64,000 nt of DNA from Bacillota bacterium (GTDB taxonomy: Bacteria > Bacillota > Clostridia > Acetivibrionales > DSM-1351): contig JAEWCZ010000087.1 in assembly GCA_023390335.1 (NCBI GenBank), positions 1-64,000 of the forward strand, given 5' to 3'. Below are positions 54,311 through 63,135 of the stretch, in pieces. How positions within the stretch are numbered: position 1 is the stretch's first letter; every line of letters starts with the position of its first letter. Both the position numbers and the translations under genes were made by a program. A model generated the notes under the pieces. That model ran no database searches. It was not told where the DNA came from and saw only the letters and a list, made by a program, of their open reading frames with translations.

Positions 54311-55210
54311 CTATTGTCTGTCAACTTCTGTATTCCCAACACCCGTACTTAAGTTTACCTCCGGGCCGCCTCCATTTATGTCTCCATTAAAGCTGTTCTT
54401 TACTTTTTCATTGGAATCTACGAAGAAACCTGATAAACGTCCAAGACCTGTTCCTGCCTTAAGTGACATTTTTGTATTCTCCGGCACTTTCAATATTACA
54501 TTTCCAACTCCCGTTGATGCTCTGAAAGAAGTAATTTGGTCTATATTTCCGTCAAAATCTACATTCCCTGTACCAGTTTCCAGTGTTGTTTCTCCTGTTG
54601 CCGATACATCATCAAGCTCGATATTTCCTGCTCCTGTATTAGCGGATATTTTGGAAGATATGTCTTTAATATTAACATTACCCGCTCCCGTTTTTGTATT
54701 TAATTCTTTTACCCCTTCAGGAACCAATACAATAAAGTTTATACTACACTTCAAAATGCCTAGCTCAAGTTTATTCCAATCCCAAAAGTCCTTACCGTTT
54801 TTTGTTTTTAAAACAACATTTAAGTTCTTCCCATCTCTTTCCAGTACTACGTTCATACTGCGAAATACGTCTTTAGTTTCCTGAGAAGATACTCCCCTTA
54901 TCTTTTTTTGAATTTCAACAACAAGTTTTGTATCATCAGACTTTTTAACAGTTATGTTTCCGGCATCATTGTTTATATTGAGAACTTCTCCTTCTCCTAT
55001 TTCTTCAACGATTTTATTGTTGCCCTCTTCCGACTCACTTCCTATAGCTTCTTCCGTAGTGACTGTATCACTATTTGTGTCATTTTGATGATTCGCTTTG
55101 AATATTGTATAGTCCTTGCCGTTTATCCTTACACCGCAACCGGCTGTCACAAAGAGCATACTAACAATTGATATAAATGCAATAGACGAAATAAACTTCT
55201 TTTTCAACAT
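54311..55210 (-). CDS. DUF4097-type beta-repeat lipoprotein
   Basis: 299 residues. Signal peptide with lipobox TAGC (Cys25), a Glu/Asn/Thr-rich linker, then beta repeats with the recurring unit TGAGNV or variants (six copies between about 170 and 297: TGAGNV, TGAGNI, TGTGNV, TGVGNV, TGLGRL, TGVGNT). This is the DUF4097/putative adhesin fold, anchored outside the membrane. Function unknown. Confidence 0.85.
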   Translation of the reverse strand: MLKKKFISSIAFISIVSMLFVTAGCGVRINGKDYTIFKANHQNDTNSDTVTTEEAIGSESEEGNNKIVEEIGEGEVLNINNDAGNITVKKSDDTKLVVEIQKKIRGVSSQETKDVFRSMNVVLERDGKNLNVVLKTKNGKDFWDWNKLELGILKCSINFIVLVPEGVKELNTKTGAGNVNIKDISSKISANTGAGNIELDDVSATGETTLETGTGNVDFDGNIDQITSFRASTGVGNVILKVPENTKMSLKAGTGLGRLSGFFVDSNEKVKNSFNGDINGGGPEVNLSTGVGNTEVDRQ

Positions 55211-55255
55211 TCCCTCAACTCCTAATTATCATTTATAATAAATACGTAATAGCTT

Positions 55256-55780
55256 TTAAAAAGTCTTATTAAATATCAATGTACTTTTCAGTGCAGATTC
55301 AACTGAGCGCCATACATAATATATTAAAAACGTTTGTATCGGCATCATAAGCATGTCCTTAACTATTCTGGCACCTAAAATGGCAAATGCTCCCTTGTTT
55401 GTGATAATCACTAGCCAGATTGTGTTAAGTACAATGGAAGTTGAAATTATTACTGTGAGAACTGCAAAAAAGCACCGTGTGAGAGTTATTCTCTTTTTAT
55501 GTAGAATGCTCCCATATAAGAAACCGGATACAAAAGCGCTTAATGTGAAGCCTGGGAAGTAGGCCCCTCCTCTGGAAAAAATCATCATACCGAAAATATC
55601 CGCTATTGCAGCTGTCACACCTGCTGTGTAGGGTCCGAGTATAATTGCCGATAAGGCCACAGGGATAAAGTCCAATGATATTCTGATAATGGGAGTCTGA
55701 ATTGATAAAAATCTTGTAGTAATTATTTCAATGGCAATAAAAAGACTTGCCAAAACCAATTTTTTGACATTTAAGTACAC
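55256..55780 (-). CDS. folT: Folate ECF transporter S component
   Basis: A 174-residue membrane protein with six helices: RISLDFIPVALSAIILGPYTAG and GMMIFSRGGAYFPGFTLSAFVSG are the family's folate-binding region. The shared ECF energising module is encoded elsewhere. GTG start 55780 follows AAAGGAGG. A THF riboswitch lies upstream. Confidence 0.92.
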   Translation of the reverse strand: MYLNVKKLVLASLFIAIEIITTRFLSIQTPIIRISLDFIPVALSAIILGPYTAGVTAAIADIFGMMIFSRGGAYFPGFTLSAFVSGFLYGSILHKKRITLTRCFFAVLTVIISTSIVLNTIWLVIITNKGAFAILGARIVKDMLMMPIQTFLIYYVWRSVESALKSTLIFNKTF

Positions 55781-55869
55781 TATGTATACCTCCTTTTAAT
55801 GTGAGGGACAAAATAAAAAGTCCCTTAAAAATAGTTGAAGCCACACAAAAGAGGTATTCCCTTTTTGGT

Positions 55870-55977
55870 GGCAGCGGAATGCGAAATTTGTACCGCAAAC
55901 AATAAAATTTATTGTTTTTCGTCCGAAAGGCAACTTCCCGTCCTTCCGGCACTTGACGCACAAAAATCTACTCTGCC
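55870..55977 (-). promoter_or_regulatory. Tetrahydrofolate (THF) riboswitch
   Basis: On the minus strand P1 GGCAG/CTGCC encloses the conserved GAGTAGA, GCGTCAAGTG, GGGAAG and GCATTCCGCTGCC elements of the THF riboswitch. An AGGGAC/GTCCCT hairpin (near 55800-55830) lies between aptamer and ribosome-binding site and may be the expression platform. Confidence 0.92.
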
Positions 55978-56025
55978 AGTTTTTATATGCATAATTATAC
56001 AATAATTACATAAAAAAATACATAA

Positions 56026-56067
56026 AAAAATCCGGGAATATACATTTTTTTATATACCCGGATTTTT
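56026..56067. terminator. Terminator after the FMN-binding lipoprotein gene
   Basis: AAAAATCCGGG and CCCGGATTTTT arms with an AT-rich inner stem and T run. Confidence 0.85.
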
Positions 56068-56071
56068 CGTT

Positions 56072-56635
56072 TTATTTTTTAGCTTTGTCAAGTGCTCTCT
56101 GTGCTGCAATTGTCCAGTTCTTTGTTGTTGTTGTTGCACTTGCTATGGTATCAACCTGTGCACTTTGTTTTTCAACCATTTTCTTTGCCATTGTTTCTTT
56201 AAATTCTTTCAGATTAGGATACTGTTTGCCATTATGAACCTTGCCATCAAACAAACTGTAATCAACCTCAGCTTTACCATCCTTTGTTAATCTTTTCAAT
56301 GACACGTCAGAAATTTTCCCGCTCTTAACTGTTACCATAGCTTCTTCCTGTCCGTTTTCCCATGGGTCACCTTTGGCAGAAAAAGTTCCATCCTTATAGC
56401 TTCCTGCCTGAGCTGACTTTGATGGGGTAGCTGTAGCAGTAGACTGAGAAGCTTTTCCCGGTGATGGGGATGTTGTTGTAGGTGATGGTGATGTTTTGGC
56501 AGGTGATGTAGTGGTTGGTGTCTTTAATGTCGGTGATGGGGATGTTGTTGAAGGTCCGGGAGTTCCGGCCTTATTACATGCTGCCATACTTAAAACTAAG
56601 CCTAAGGTTATAACTAATGCAAAAATCTTTTTCAT
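56072..56635 (-). CDS. FMN-binding-domain lipoprotein
   Basis: 187 residues. Lipobox SMAAC (Cys20), then about 55 residues of Ser/Thr/Pro linker with repeated TTSPSP units, then an FMN-binding domain (about 80-187) with YKDGTFSAKGDPWENG and DTIASATTTTKNW. The last matches the ApbE flavinylation site (D-x-x-x-S/T-x-A-T), where FMN is attached to a threonine. Probably an extracellular electron-transfer or redox protein. Confidence 0.85.
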   Translation of the reverse strand: MKKIFALVITLGLVLSMAACNKAGTPGPSTTSPSPTLKTPTTTSPAKTSPSPTTTSPSPGKASQSTATATPSKSAQAGSYKDGTFSAKGDPWENGQEEAMVTVKSGKISDVSLKRLTKDGKAEVDYSLFDGKVHNGKQYPNLKEFKETMAKKMVEKQSAQVDTIASATTTTKNWTIAAQRALDKAKK

Positions 56636-56716
56636 AAAAGTTTCCTCCTATATAATGTTTTTAATTTATATATAATCCTTTTGCATAGGATCATAAGGCG
56701 GTATCATAATTGATTT

Positions 56717-56974
56717 CTACTCGCTTTTTACCAATTTTACGATCATATTGGCAAGTGTCTTTTTTTCCTCATCATCTCCTACTTTCCAAAGTTCTCTTAA
56801 AACGCGTTGATGAACATTGTTCGGATCAACAACAGCATTAAGTACGTTACCGACTCTATATGCAATATTGTCAACTGTTCGTTCTGACATACCTGCTGCC
56901 TCTGCTGTGTTCACTACCTTTCCCAGGCTGGATTTCCATTTGTCCCATTCAGAAGTATCTGAATCCGAATGCAT
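56717..56974 (-). CDS. DUF3243 family protein
   Basis: An 85-residue soluble protein matching the YmfJ/DUF3243 family, with WDKWKSSLGKVV and MSERTVDNIAYRVGNVLN. Its role is not known. Monocistronic. Confidence 0.82.
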   Translation of the reverse strand: MHSDSDTSEWDKWKSSLGKVVNTAEAAGMSERTVDNIAYRVGNVLNAVVDPNNVHQRVLRELWKVGDDEEKKTLANMIVKLVKSE

Positions 56975-57074
56975 TTTTTCACCTCCAAGTTATTGTTGAT
57001 ATTAGTATTAGTAAAATGAGCAAATATATACAATTTTTCCATGGAAAATTTTTTTCTTTGTTTAAGCCATAAAA

Positions 57075-57112
57075 AAAGATGTAATCCTGTGTGTCTACAG
57101 GATTACATCTTT
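57075..57112 (-). terminator. Terminator of the MacAB-SLH operon
   Basis: A perfect 16-bp stem (57112-57097 with 57090-57075), followed by seven T residues on the minus strand. Confidence 0.93.
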
Positions 57113-57142
57113 GAGCTTCAAATTTAATTTTATATTTTAAAC

Positions 57143-59095
57143 CTATTTCATACTGATCACTATTGTCTGAACCTTTCCTCCGTTATTTAGAGGCCTGTCA
57201 CAATACAGTTTCACAGACGTATACCCTGCATTAGTTCCTGTGATAATATCTGCCGCTTTTTTAGCATTAATATTGCCTGCGTAGTCTATTACATATACTG
57301 TCATATCAGGGTTGAACATATATACCCAGTTATTCAGCATAATACGTTTGCTGTCCACTGCTTGAACAAACCACCCCATTGCCTCCGGGTCTTTAATTTG
57401 CTCAAAGGAGTTGATACTGTTGTTATACATTTTCATTTTGAGAACTGTTCCAACAATTGCTCCCGGTATTTCAGCTTTTGCAGTATATGTGTACTTGTTT
57501 GAGCCTGATATTAAAGTATAGGTGTATGAATTTACCCTTCCGTCAGGAACCTGTATTTTCTGGACTACACAATTTTTGTACTGTTCTTCAAAGACATCGT
57601 TTATAAGCATGACATTGACATCGGAAAATGCACCTGTAGTTCCTATATATTGTACCTTTCCGGCCTTGAGTATTCCGTTTGGAATATCATTTAAGTTTAC
57701 TAGTTTTACTGTAGAATCCGTGTAACTAAATATTTTTATGTTATCCGCAGCATAGCCTTGATTAATCTTCTTTTCGTATTTATCTACCGTAACATCGGTT
57801 GGAGTCATATAATTAAGGTTCATCAGAGTTATTGTATCATCCGTAATAGCCGAATATTTTACCAACCTCCACTTGTATTGTCCGGGGTCCTCTTTTACCT
57901 TGTAGGTCTTTGTAGTACCGTCTACAAGCATTAAATCCACAGTATAATAAATCTTTCCGTAGTCTGCTGCATCCTTTGATACTATTGTTGATGTGTTTTC
58001 CACAAATGCATAATCCTTATTATCGGAATTGTCGGTGTAATATGCTTCTACAACTTTTCCGTCGTACCCCAAAACTACTGATACAGTATCTCCCACCTTA
58101 AAGGCTCCCTTTGATGAATTGAACCTGTTCAGGTTTGCATAATCTCCCATCTGGTATTCCGCATTGTTTATTTTTATTGATTTCGGTGCATATTTACTTG
58201 GCAGTATACTTGTAATTTGACCGTCTACCTTATTGTCTACAACGAGGTAATAAATCAGAACATTCAGCTTGTTGTACACAGGGTAGACAACATCCTTGTC
58301 CTTAATATCGTTTAATGTTATGGATTCCCCTATAGTGCTTTCCGCAGGAGTTAGCGAGTTATTAACCGTATTTCTCAATAAAGGTAGATTTGTATTAAAA
58401 GTTATACTGCCCAACTTTTTGGAGCCAGGTTTAAAATTAAATGCAACCTCAGGTTTTCCATATATAAGGTTACTTTGGTCATCAGCCAGTCCAACAGAAT
58501 CTTTAAGCGTTTTGTCGCTGTCTCCGGGATTTACTTTTTTTGTGTATGTATTCATCATTCTGTCAATAACAACTATTGCGGTTGTTACAGGAACTGAAGC
58601 ACCGCTTTTCAAGGTAAATCCTTTTGTAATTCCAAGGCTTGCAGCTTTCTCTATAAATCCTGAAGGCCAACCTCCTACAATATCTCCGTCTGTATACCCT
58701 AAAGCCCTGATGACCGCAGTACATAACTGAGCCATTGTCAGTGCATTATTGGGTTTGAAGCTCCCGTCAGCCAACGCTGACATGTAACCCTTTTTGACTG
58801 ATGCATTTATATATCCGCAGTATGCCGATTTTGCTGAAACATCGGCATATGTTGATGACCCTGCCATAGATTTCGCCATTTCACTGTTTCCCGTGGCATT
58901 TATAATAATCTTTGAAAATATTGCTCTTGATATGTTTCCTGTTGTCTTTATTTCAGAATCAGTAACCACTCCCAATGATTTAAGCTCGGCTAAAGAATCC
59001 TTCCAGAGAGTTTGAGCCGTTGTGGTTGCTGCAAATGTAATGGTTGACAATAATATGATAGCAGTCAAGGTTAATGCAAGTATTCTTTTAATCAT
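57143..59095 (-). CDS. S-layer homology domain protein
   Basis: 650 residues. Signal peptide (1-26), then about three SLH-type repeats in the first 190 residues (DSLAELKSLGVVTD, ALADGSFKPNNALTMAQLC, GFIEKAASLGITKG), which bind pyruvylated wall polymer. A large beta-rich, unclassified region follows. It starts 24 bp after the MacB permease stop, so it is co-transcribed with an efflux system. Confidence 0.88.
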   Translation of the reverse strand: MIKRILALTLTAIILLSTITFAATTTAQTLWKDSLAELKSLGVVTDSEIKTTGNISRAIFSKIIINATGNSEMAKSMAGSSTYADVSAKSAYCGYINASVKKGYMSALADGSFKPNNALTMAQLCTAVIRALGYTDGDIVGGWPSGFIEKAASLGITKGFTLKSGASVPVTTAIVVIDRMMNTYTKKVNPGDSDKTLKDSVGLADDQSNLIYGKPEVAFNFKPGSKKLGSITFNTNLPLLRNTVNNSLTPAESTIGESITLNDIKDKDVVYPVYNKLNVLIYYLVVDNKVDGQITSILPSKYAPKSIKINNAEYQMGDYANLNRFNSSKGAFKVGDTVSVVLGYDGKVVEAYYTDNSDNKDYAFVENTSTIVSKDAADYGKIYYTVDLMLVDGTTKTYKVKEDPGQYKWRLVKYSAITDDTITLMNLNYMTPTDVTVDKYEKKINQGYAADNIKIFSYTDSTVKLVNLNDIPNGILKAGKVQYIGTTGAFSDVNVMLINDVFEEQYKNCVVQKIQVPDGRVNSYTYTLISGSNKYTYTAKAEIPGAIVGTVLKMKMYNNSINSFEQIKDPEAMGWFVQAVDSKRIMLNNWVYMFNPDMTVYVIDYAGNINAKKAADIITGTNAGYTSVKLYCDRPLNNGGKVQTIVISMK

Positions 59096-59119
59096 TTTTT
59101 ACCTCCTGATATGTTTTTT

Positions 59120-60298
59120 CTATTCAAATCTAAGGGCGTCTATAGGGTTAAGTCTGGCAGCTTTGTATGCGGGAAACATTCCGAATATTACACCGACCCC
59201 AAGTGATATTCCAAATGAAAGCATCATCCAGAAGGGTGAGTATACCGGGGTAGTTATTTTAAAACCTCCTATTATAAAGCGTATACAGAATAACCCGATT
59301 AAGATCCCCAAGGCCCCGCCAATACCTGTTATCATAACTGCCTCTATTAAAAACTGAATCATTATGTTTTTCCGTTTGGCACCTATTGCTTTTCTTATAC
59401 CTATCTCCCGTGTCCTCTCTGTAACCGAAACCAGCATTATGTTCATAATTCCGATTCCGCCTACTATGAGGGATATGGCTGCTATACCTCCTAGAACAAC
59501 CATAAGCGTATCTGTGATGGAATTCAGTGTGGAGAGCATCTGGGCTTGATTTGTTACGGTAAATGCATCAGTACTTCCATAAATTCCGTTCAGATATACA
59601 TTGAGTTTAGCCATAGCGATTTCTACAGAAGCAGCATCCGCAGCCTGAACCGTAAAGTTTGATATTCTGCTGTTTTTGCCTAATCTCTGTGCAACAGTAA
59701 CAGGAATAATTACCTGATCGTCGCTTGAAGAATCCTGTCCACCGTCTATCTGCTGTAGTACCCCTACTACCTTGAATACCTGACCGTTTATTTTCAGTGT
59801 CTGTCCTACAGGATTCTTTCCCTCAAACAGATCATTGGCAACAGCAGTTCCTATCACTGCGGTTTTTAGCTTGTAATCATTGTCAAAGGATAAAATAAAA
59901 CGTCCTGACTGAACATGTCTGCTTCTAATATACTCGTACTCTTCACTGGTTCCGATCACCGTTGAGTTTCTGCTTTTTGTACCTGCTTTTAAAGTCATAC
60001 TACCATTAACGACAGGGGCTATCATGCTTATATTATTTGAATTTTCATCTGCAAATGTTTTGATTTCATCATATGTTATATTTCTATTACTGTTTCTTCC
60101 CGATATATTTATTGAAATCAGGTTGCTGCCCAATCCTTCAATTGAATCTGTTATGCTTTTTGTACTGCCTTGAGCAAATGCCACAGCTGTTATAACTGAC
60201 CCAACACCTATTATTACTCCAAGCATTGTAAGAAATGATCTGACCTTGTTGCCGGCAATACTCTTTAAAGCCATTTTATAGGCTTGTAAAAAGCCCAT
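59120..60298 (-). CDS. MacB-type ABC transporter permease
   Basis: 392 residues. One N-terminal helix (VRSFLTMLGVIIGVGSVITA), a MacB periplasmic-core-like extracellular domain (about 45-260), and three C-terminal helices with RTREIGIRKAIGAKR. Mechanotransmission family that drives export by extracellular conformational work. Starts directly after the ATPase. Confidence 0.92.
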   Translation of the reverse strand: MGFLQAYKMALKSIAGNKVRSFLTMLGVIIGVGSVITAVAFAQGSTKSITDSIEGLGSNLISINISGRNSNRNITYDEIKTFADENSNNISMIAPVVNGSMTLKAGTKSRNSTVIGTSEEYEYIRSRHVQSGRFILSFDNDYKLKTAVIGTAVANDLFEGKNPVGQTLKINGQVFKVVGVLQQIDGGQDSSSDDQVIIPVTVAQRLGKNSRISNFTVQAADAASVEIAMAKLNVYLNGIYGSTDAFTVTNQAQMLSTLNSITDTLMVVLGGIAAISLIVGGIGIMNIMLVSVTERTREIGIRKAIGAKRKNIMIQFLIEAVMITGIGGALGILIGLFCIRFIIGGFKITTPVYSPFWMMLSFGISLGVGVIFGMFPAYKAARLNPIDALRFE

Positions 60299-60976
60299 CT
60301 ACACCGCCTCCTTATCCTCAATAATCATGCCGTCCTGAATTTTCACAATTCTTTGGGCTTGGGCAGCTATATTATTATCGTGGGTTATCAGCACAATTGT
60401 ATTTCCCTTTTGATGGAGTTCATGTAAGGTTTTCATGATTTCCATACCTGATTTGGTATCAAGGTTCCCCGTCGGTTCATCTGCAAGAATCAATGGCGGA
60501 TTACTGACGAGTGCACGCGCTATTGCAACCCTTTGCTGCTGACCACCAGACAATTCATTCGGTGTGTGGTAAACTCTATCTCCAAGTCCCACAAGTCCCA
60601 ATGCTTCTACACTTCTTTTATGCCTTTCCTTGTGACCTACTCCTTGGTAAATTAAAGGCAATTCCACATTTTCTATAGCCGTAAGTTTTTTTAAAAGGTT
60701 AAAGCCTTGAAAAATAAAGCCTATTTTCTTATTCCTTATTTCGGCAAGCTGACTGTCGTTCAACTTGCTGACCTCATGACCGTCTAAAACATAATTTCCG
60801 GTTGTAGGCACATCCAGACAGCCCAGCATATTCATCAACGTAGACTTGCCTGACCCCGACGGGCCTACAATGGCAACAAATTCGTGTTTATATATGTGCA
60901 GTGAAACATTATTGAGTGCGTATATGAAGTTATCTCCCATCTGGTATGTCTTACACATGTTGGATATTTGTATCAT
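60299..60976 (-). CDS. MacB-type ABC transporter ATPase
   Basis: 225 residues. Walker A GPSGSGKST, signature LSGGQQQRVAIARAL, Walker B LILADEPTGNLD and H-loop ITHD. LolD/MacB family member. GGAGG lies 11 nt before ATG 60976. Confidence 0.94.
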   Translation of the reverse strand: MIQISNMCKTYQMGDNFIYALNNVSLHIYKHEFVAIVGPSGSGKSTLMNMLGCLDVPTTGNYVLDGHEVSKLNDSQLAEIRNKKIGFIFQGFNLLKKLTAIENVELPLIYQGVGHKERHKRSVEALGLVGLGDRVYHTPNELSGGQQQRVAIARALVSNPPLILADEPTGNLDTKSGMEIMKTLHELHQKGNTIVLITHDNNIAAQAQRIVKIQDGMIIEDKEAV

Positions 60977-61024
60977 TACTTTTTAGTCCTCCACACGCCT
61001 GCTTCAACAGGCCGATAATTTTTT

Positions 61025-62962
61025 CTAGTTCCCGGGTACCGACTGTCTGCTCCCGGAATTGCCTCCTGAATTGTTCACTCCCTGATTATTACCCTGCCCA
61101 TTGCTACCAGGGTTGTTTGTGCCCGAGTTACTTCCTCCGGAAGTTCTGTTTGTACTTCTGTTACTGTTTCCGCCTCCAAAGTTTCCTCCCATTGGCCTGT
61201 TCATACCACCCATACCACCAAAACCACCGAAGCCAAAACCTCCCTGAGAATTGGTATTTCCGTTTACAGTGTTTGTAACCAACGGAGGAAGCACAACTAT
61301 TTCTCCTTCTTCAAGTCCACTTTTTATTTCAACAAATTCATCATTGTTCAATCCCACTTCAATTGGTTTCATAACAGTGTCCTTGTAATATTCCTGATTC
61401 TGTGTAAATGCGGCTGACATTCTGGGTCTTGAGGAACCTGGATATCGGCCATTTCCTGAACCACCGGCATTACCTGCCCCTGCGCCCCTATTTTCTCCGC
61501 GGCCCCAATTTCCTGGGTCTTGCGGTTCTTCTTCGCCATTTGACAGTACTCTTACAAATGATCTGTCACCCATTTTTGTCACTGCTTCAAGAGGGATTCT
61601 GATTGCATTTTCAGATTTGTTAAGAATAATATTTGCATTGGCATTCATTCCTGCAAGAAGACCCTTTGTCTCATTTACTTTTATAGTCACATCATAGGTG
61701 GCTACTCCATTTGATGAAGTACCTTCCATAGCGCTGGCTATAACCTTACCTGTAAGGGGATTTTCGGTTGTTTCCGGCAATGCATCAATCGTTACGGAGG
61801 CCTCCTGTCCCACTTTTATTTTTGATATATCAAGTTCATCTATGGGAATAACAAACTGCATTTCTTTAAAGTCACGTATGCTAATAAGCGTATCCCCGGA
61901 TTTTACACTATCTCCCGCTTTGTATGTAACGGCAGTAACTGTACCGTCTATTGCCGAGTAAATTTTATAGTCTGCAAGCTGTTTTTGTGCCGCATCCAGT
62001 TGATTTTGGAGATCCTGCATCTTAAGGTTATCTGTTTGAGAAGTCAGTTGTAGTTGATCATTTTCTATCCTGACCAGTAAATCACCCTTCTTTACAAACT
62101 GGTTTTCCTTAACATTTACTACAGCTAACGTACCCTGTGCCTGTGCTTTTACGTTTTCTTTGTTTGCATAGGAAAACCTGCTTTCTTCGCTTGAGCTTAC
62201 CTCAGTGCCGTTAGTTAGCTTGAAATCAACACTGCTGGCCATTGATTCATCAGATAAAGTTCCCGGGTTATTTACTGTAACTATAACATCTCTTACCATT
62301 CCTCCTGTGGAAGCTGTATGAGTATTGTCATCAATTTCAGTAACTACACCGTTTATGGTATCTGTAAACTGCTGTAGATTAATCTTCACTGACTGTCCTA
62401 TTTTTACATATGGAATATTTGCTGTACTTAACGGAATAGATAATTTAAGCTTTGAAGTATCTGTTATTGTAAAAAGTGTCATTCCGTTGTTTACATTGTC
62501 TCCTTTTACAGCCGTAACCCCGGTTACCTTACCGCCAAATGGTGCAGTAACCGTCATATTGGAATAGCTTTTGGATGTATTGCTTTCACTTACCTGCTGT
62601 TGATCGATAGAATTCTGTATTTTCTGAATTTGGAGCTTTGCATCGGTATCGTCCATTTCATAAAGTAGTTCACCTTTTTTAACTGTGTCACCTACTTTTT
62701 TATATGCCTTGATTATCTTCCCCTGAACATTAGACATGATATCCGATGTACTGGCAGACTCAATTGTTCCCGATCCTGAAAGACTTACCTCGATAGTACC
62801 TCTGGTTACTTGTGTAGTTCTTTTTGCCGATGCCATTGTACTCGTTGACTCCCTCTGCCTTACTACAAGGAATATGCCTACTGCTACAGCCAAAACAACC
62901 ACCAGTGATATCACAAGTGTTATAATTCTTTTACGACTCCACTTTTTAGTACCTTTCCCCAT
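61025..62962 (-). CDS. MacA/HlyD-like efflux adaptor with Gly/Asn-rich tail
   Basis: 645 residues. One N-terminal membrane helix, two barrel-sandwich/lipoyl parts (GKIIKAYKKVGDTVKKGELL, GTLAVVNVKENQFVKKGDLL), a coiled-coil hairpin, a beta-barrel domain, then two low-complexity Gly/Asn/Ser-rich stretches near 475-510 and the last 90 residues. The frame is open to 62995, but GAGGTGG sets ATG 62962. It links to the MacB genes downstream. Confidence 0.9.
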   Translation of the reverse strand: MGKGTKKWSRKRIITLVISLVVVLAVAVGIFLVVRQRESTSTMASAKRTTQVTRGTIEVSLSGSGTIESASTSDIMSNVQGKIIKAYKKVGDTVKKGELLYEMDDTDAKLQIQKIQNSIDQQQVSESNTSKSYSNMTVTAPFGGKVTGVTAVKGDNVNNGMTLFTITDTSKLKLSIPLSTANIPYVKIGQSVKINLQQFTDTINGVVTEIDDNTHTASTGGMVRDVIVTVNNPGTLSDESMASSVDFKLTNGTEVSSSEESRFSYANKENVKAQAQGTLAVVNVKENQFVKKGDLLVRIENDQLQLTSQTDNLKMQDLQNQLDAAQKQLADYKIYSAIDGTVTAVTYKAGDSVKSGDTLISIRDFKEMQFVIPIDELDISKIKVGQEASVTIDALPETTENPLTGKVIASAMEGTSSNGVATYDVTIKVNETKGLLAGMNANANIILNKSENAIRIPLEAVTKMGDRSFVRVLSNGEEEPQDPGNWGRGENRGAGAGNAGGSGNGRYPGSSRPRMSAAFTQNQEYYKDTVMKPIEVGLNNDEFVEIKSGLEEGEIVVLPPLVTNTVNGNTNSQGGFGFGGFGGMGGMNRPMGGNFGGGNSNRSTNRTSGGSNSGTNNPGSNGQGNNQGVNNSGGNSGSRQSVPGN

Positions 62963-63094
62963 TAAATCCACCTCTTCAAAATAAGTAAACTGCATAATTC
63001 TTTTATTAAAATAATATTAAATTTTTATGTTTTCCCTGTGTTTGAATTGTGAACAAACTGTAAATGGTTCAAGTTAATAGAAATAAAAAAAAAG

Positions 63095-63118
63095 ACAGTC
63101 TGCTTTTATGCAAACCGC
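63095..63118 (-). terminator. Terminator of the phenylacetate-CoA ligase gene
   Basis: On the minus strand GCGGTTTGC pairs with GCAGACTGT with wobble pairs, then a C and nine T residues. Confidence 0.75.
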
Positions 63119-63135
63119 CTTTAGATTTTCTTTGT

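Noticed and set aside
57143..59095. SLH protein as a dockerin or cohesin component
   Set aside because: No calcium-loop repeats or cohesin-like motifs are visible.
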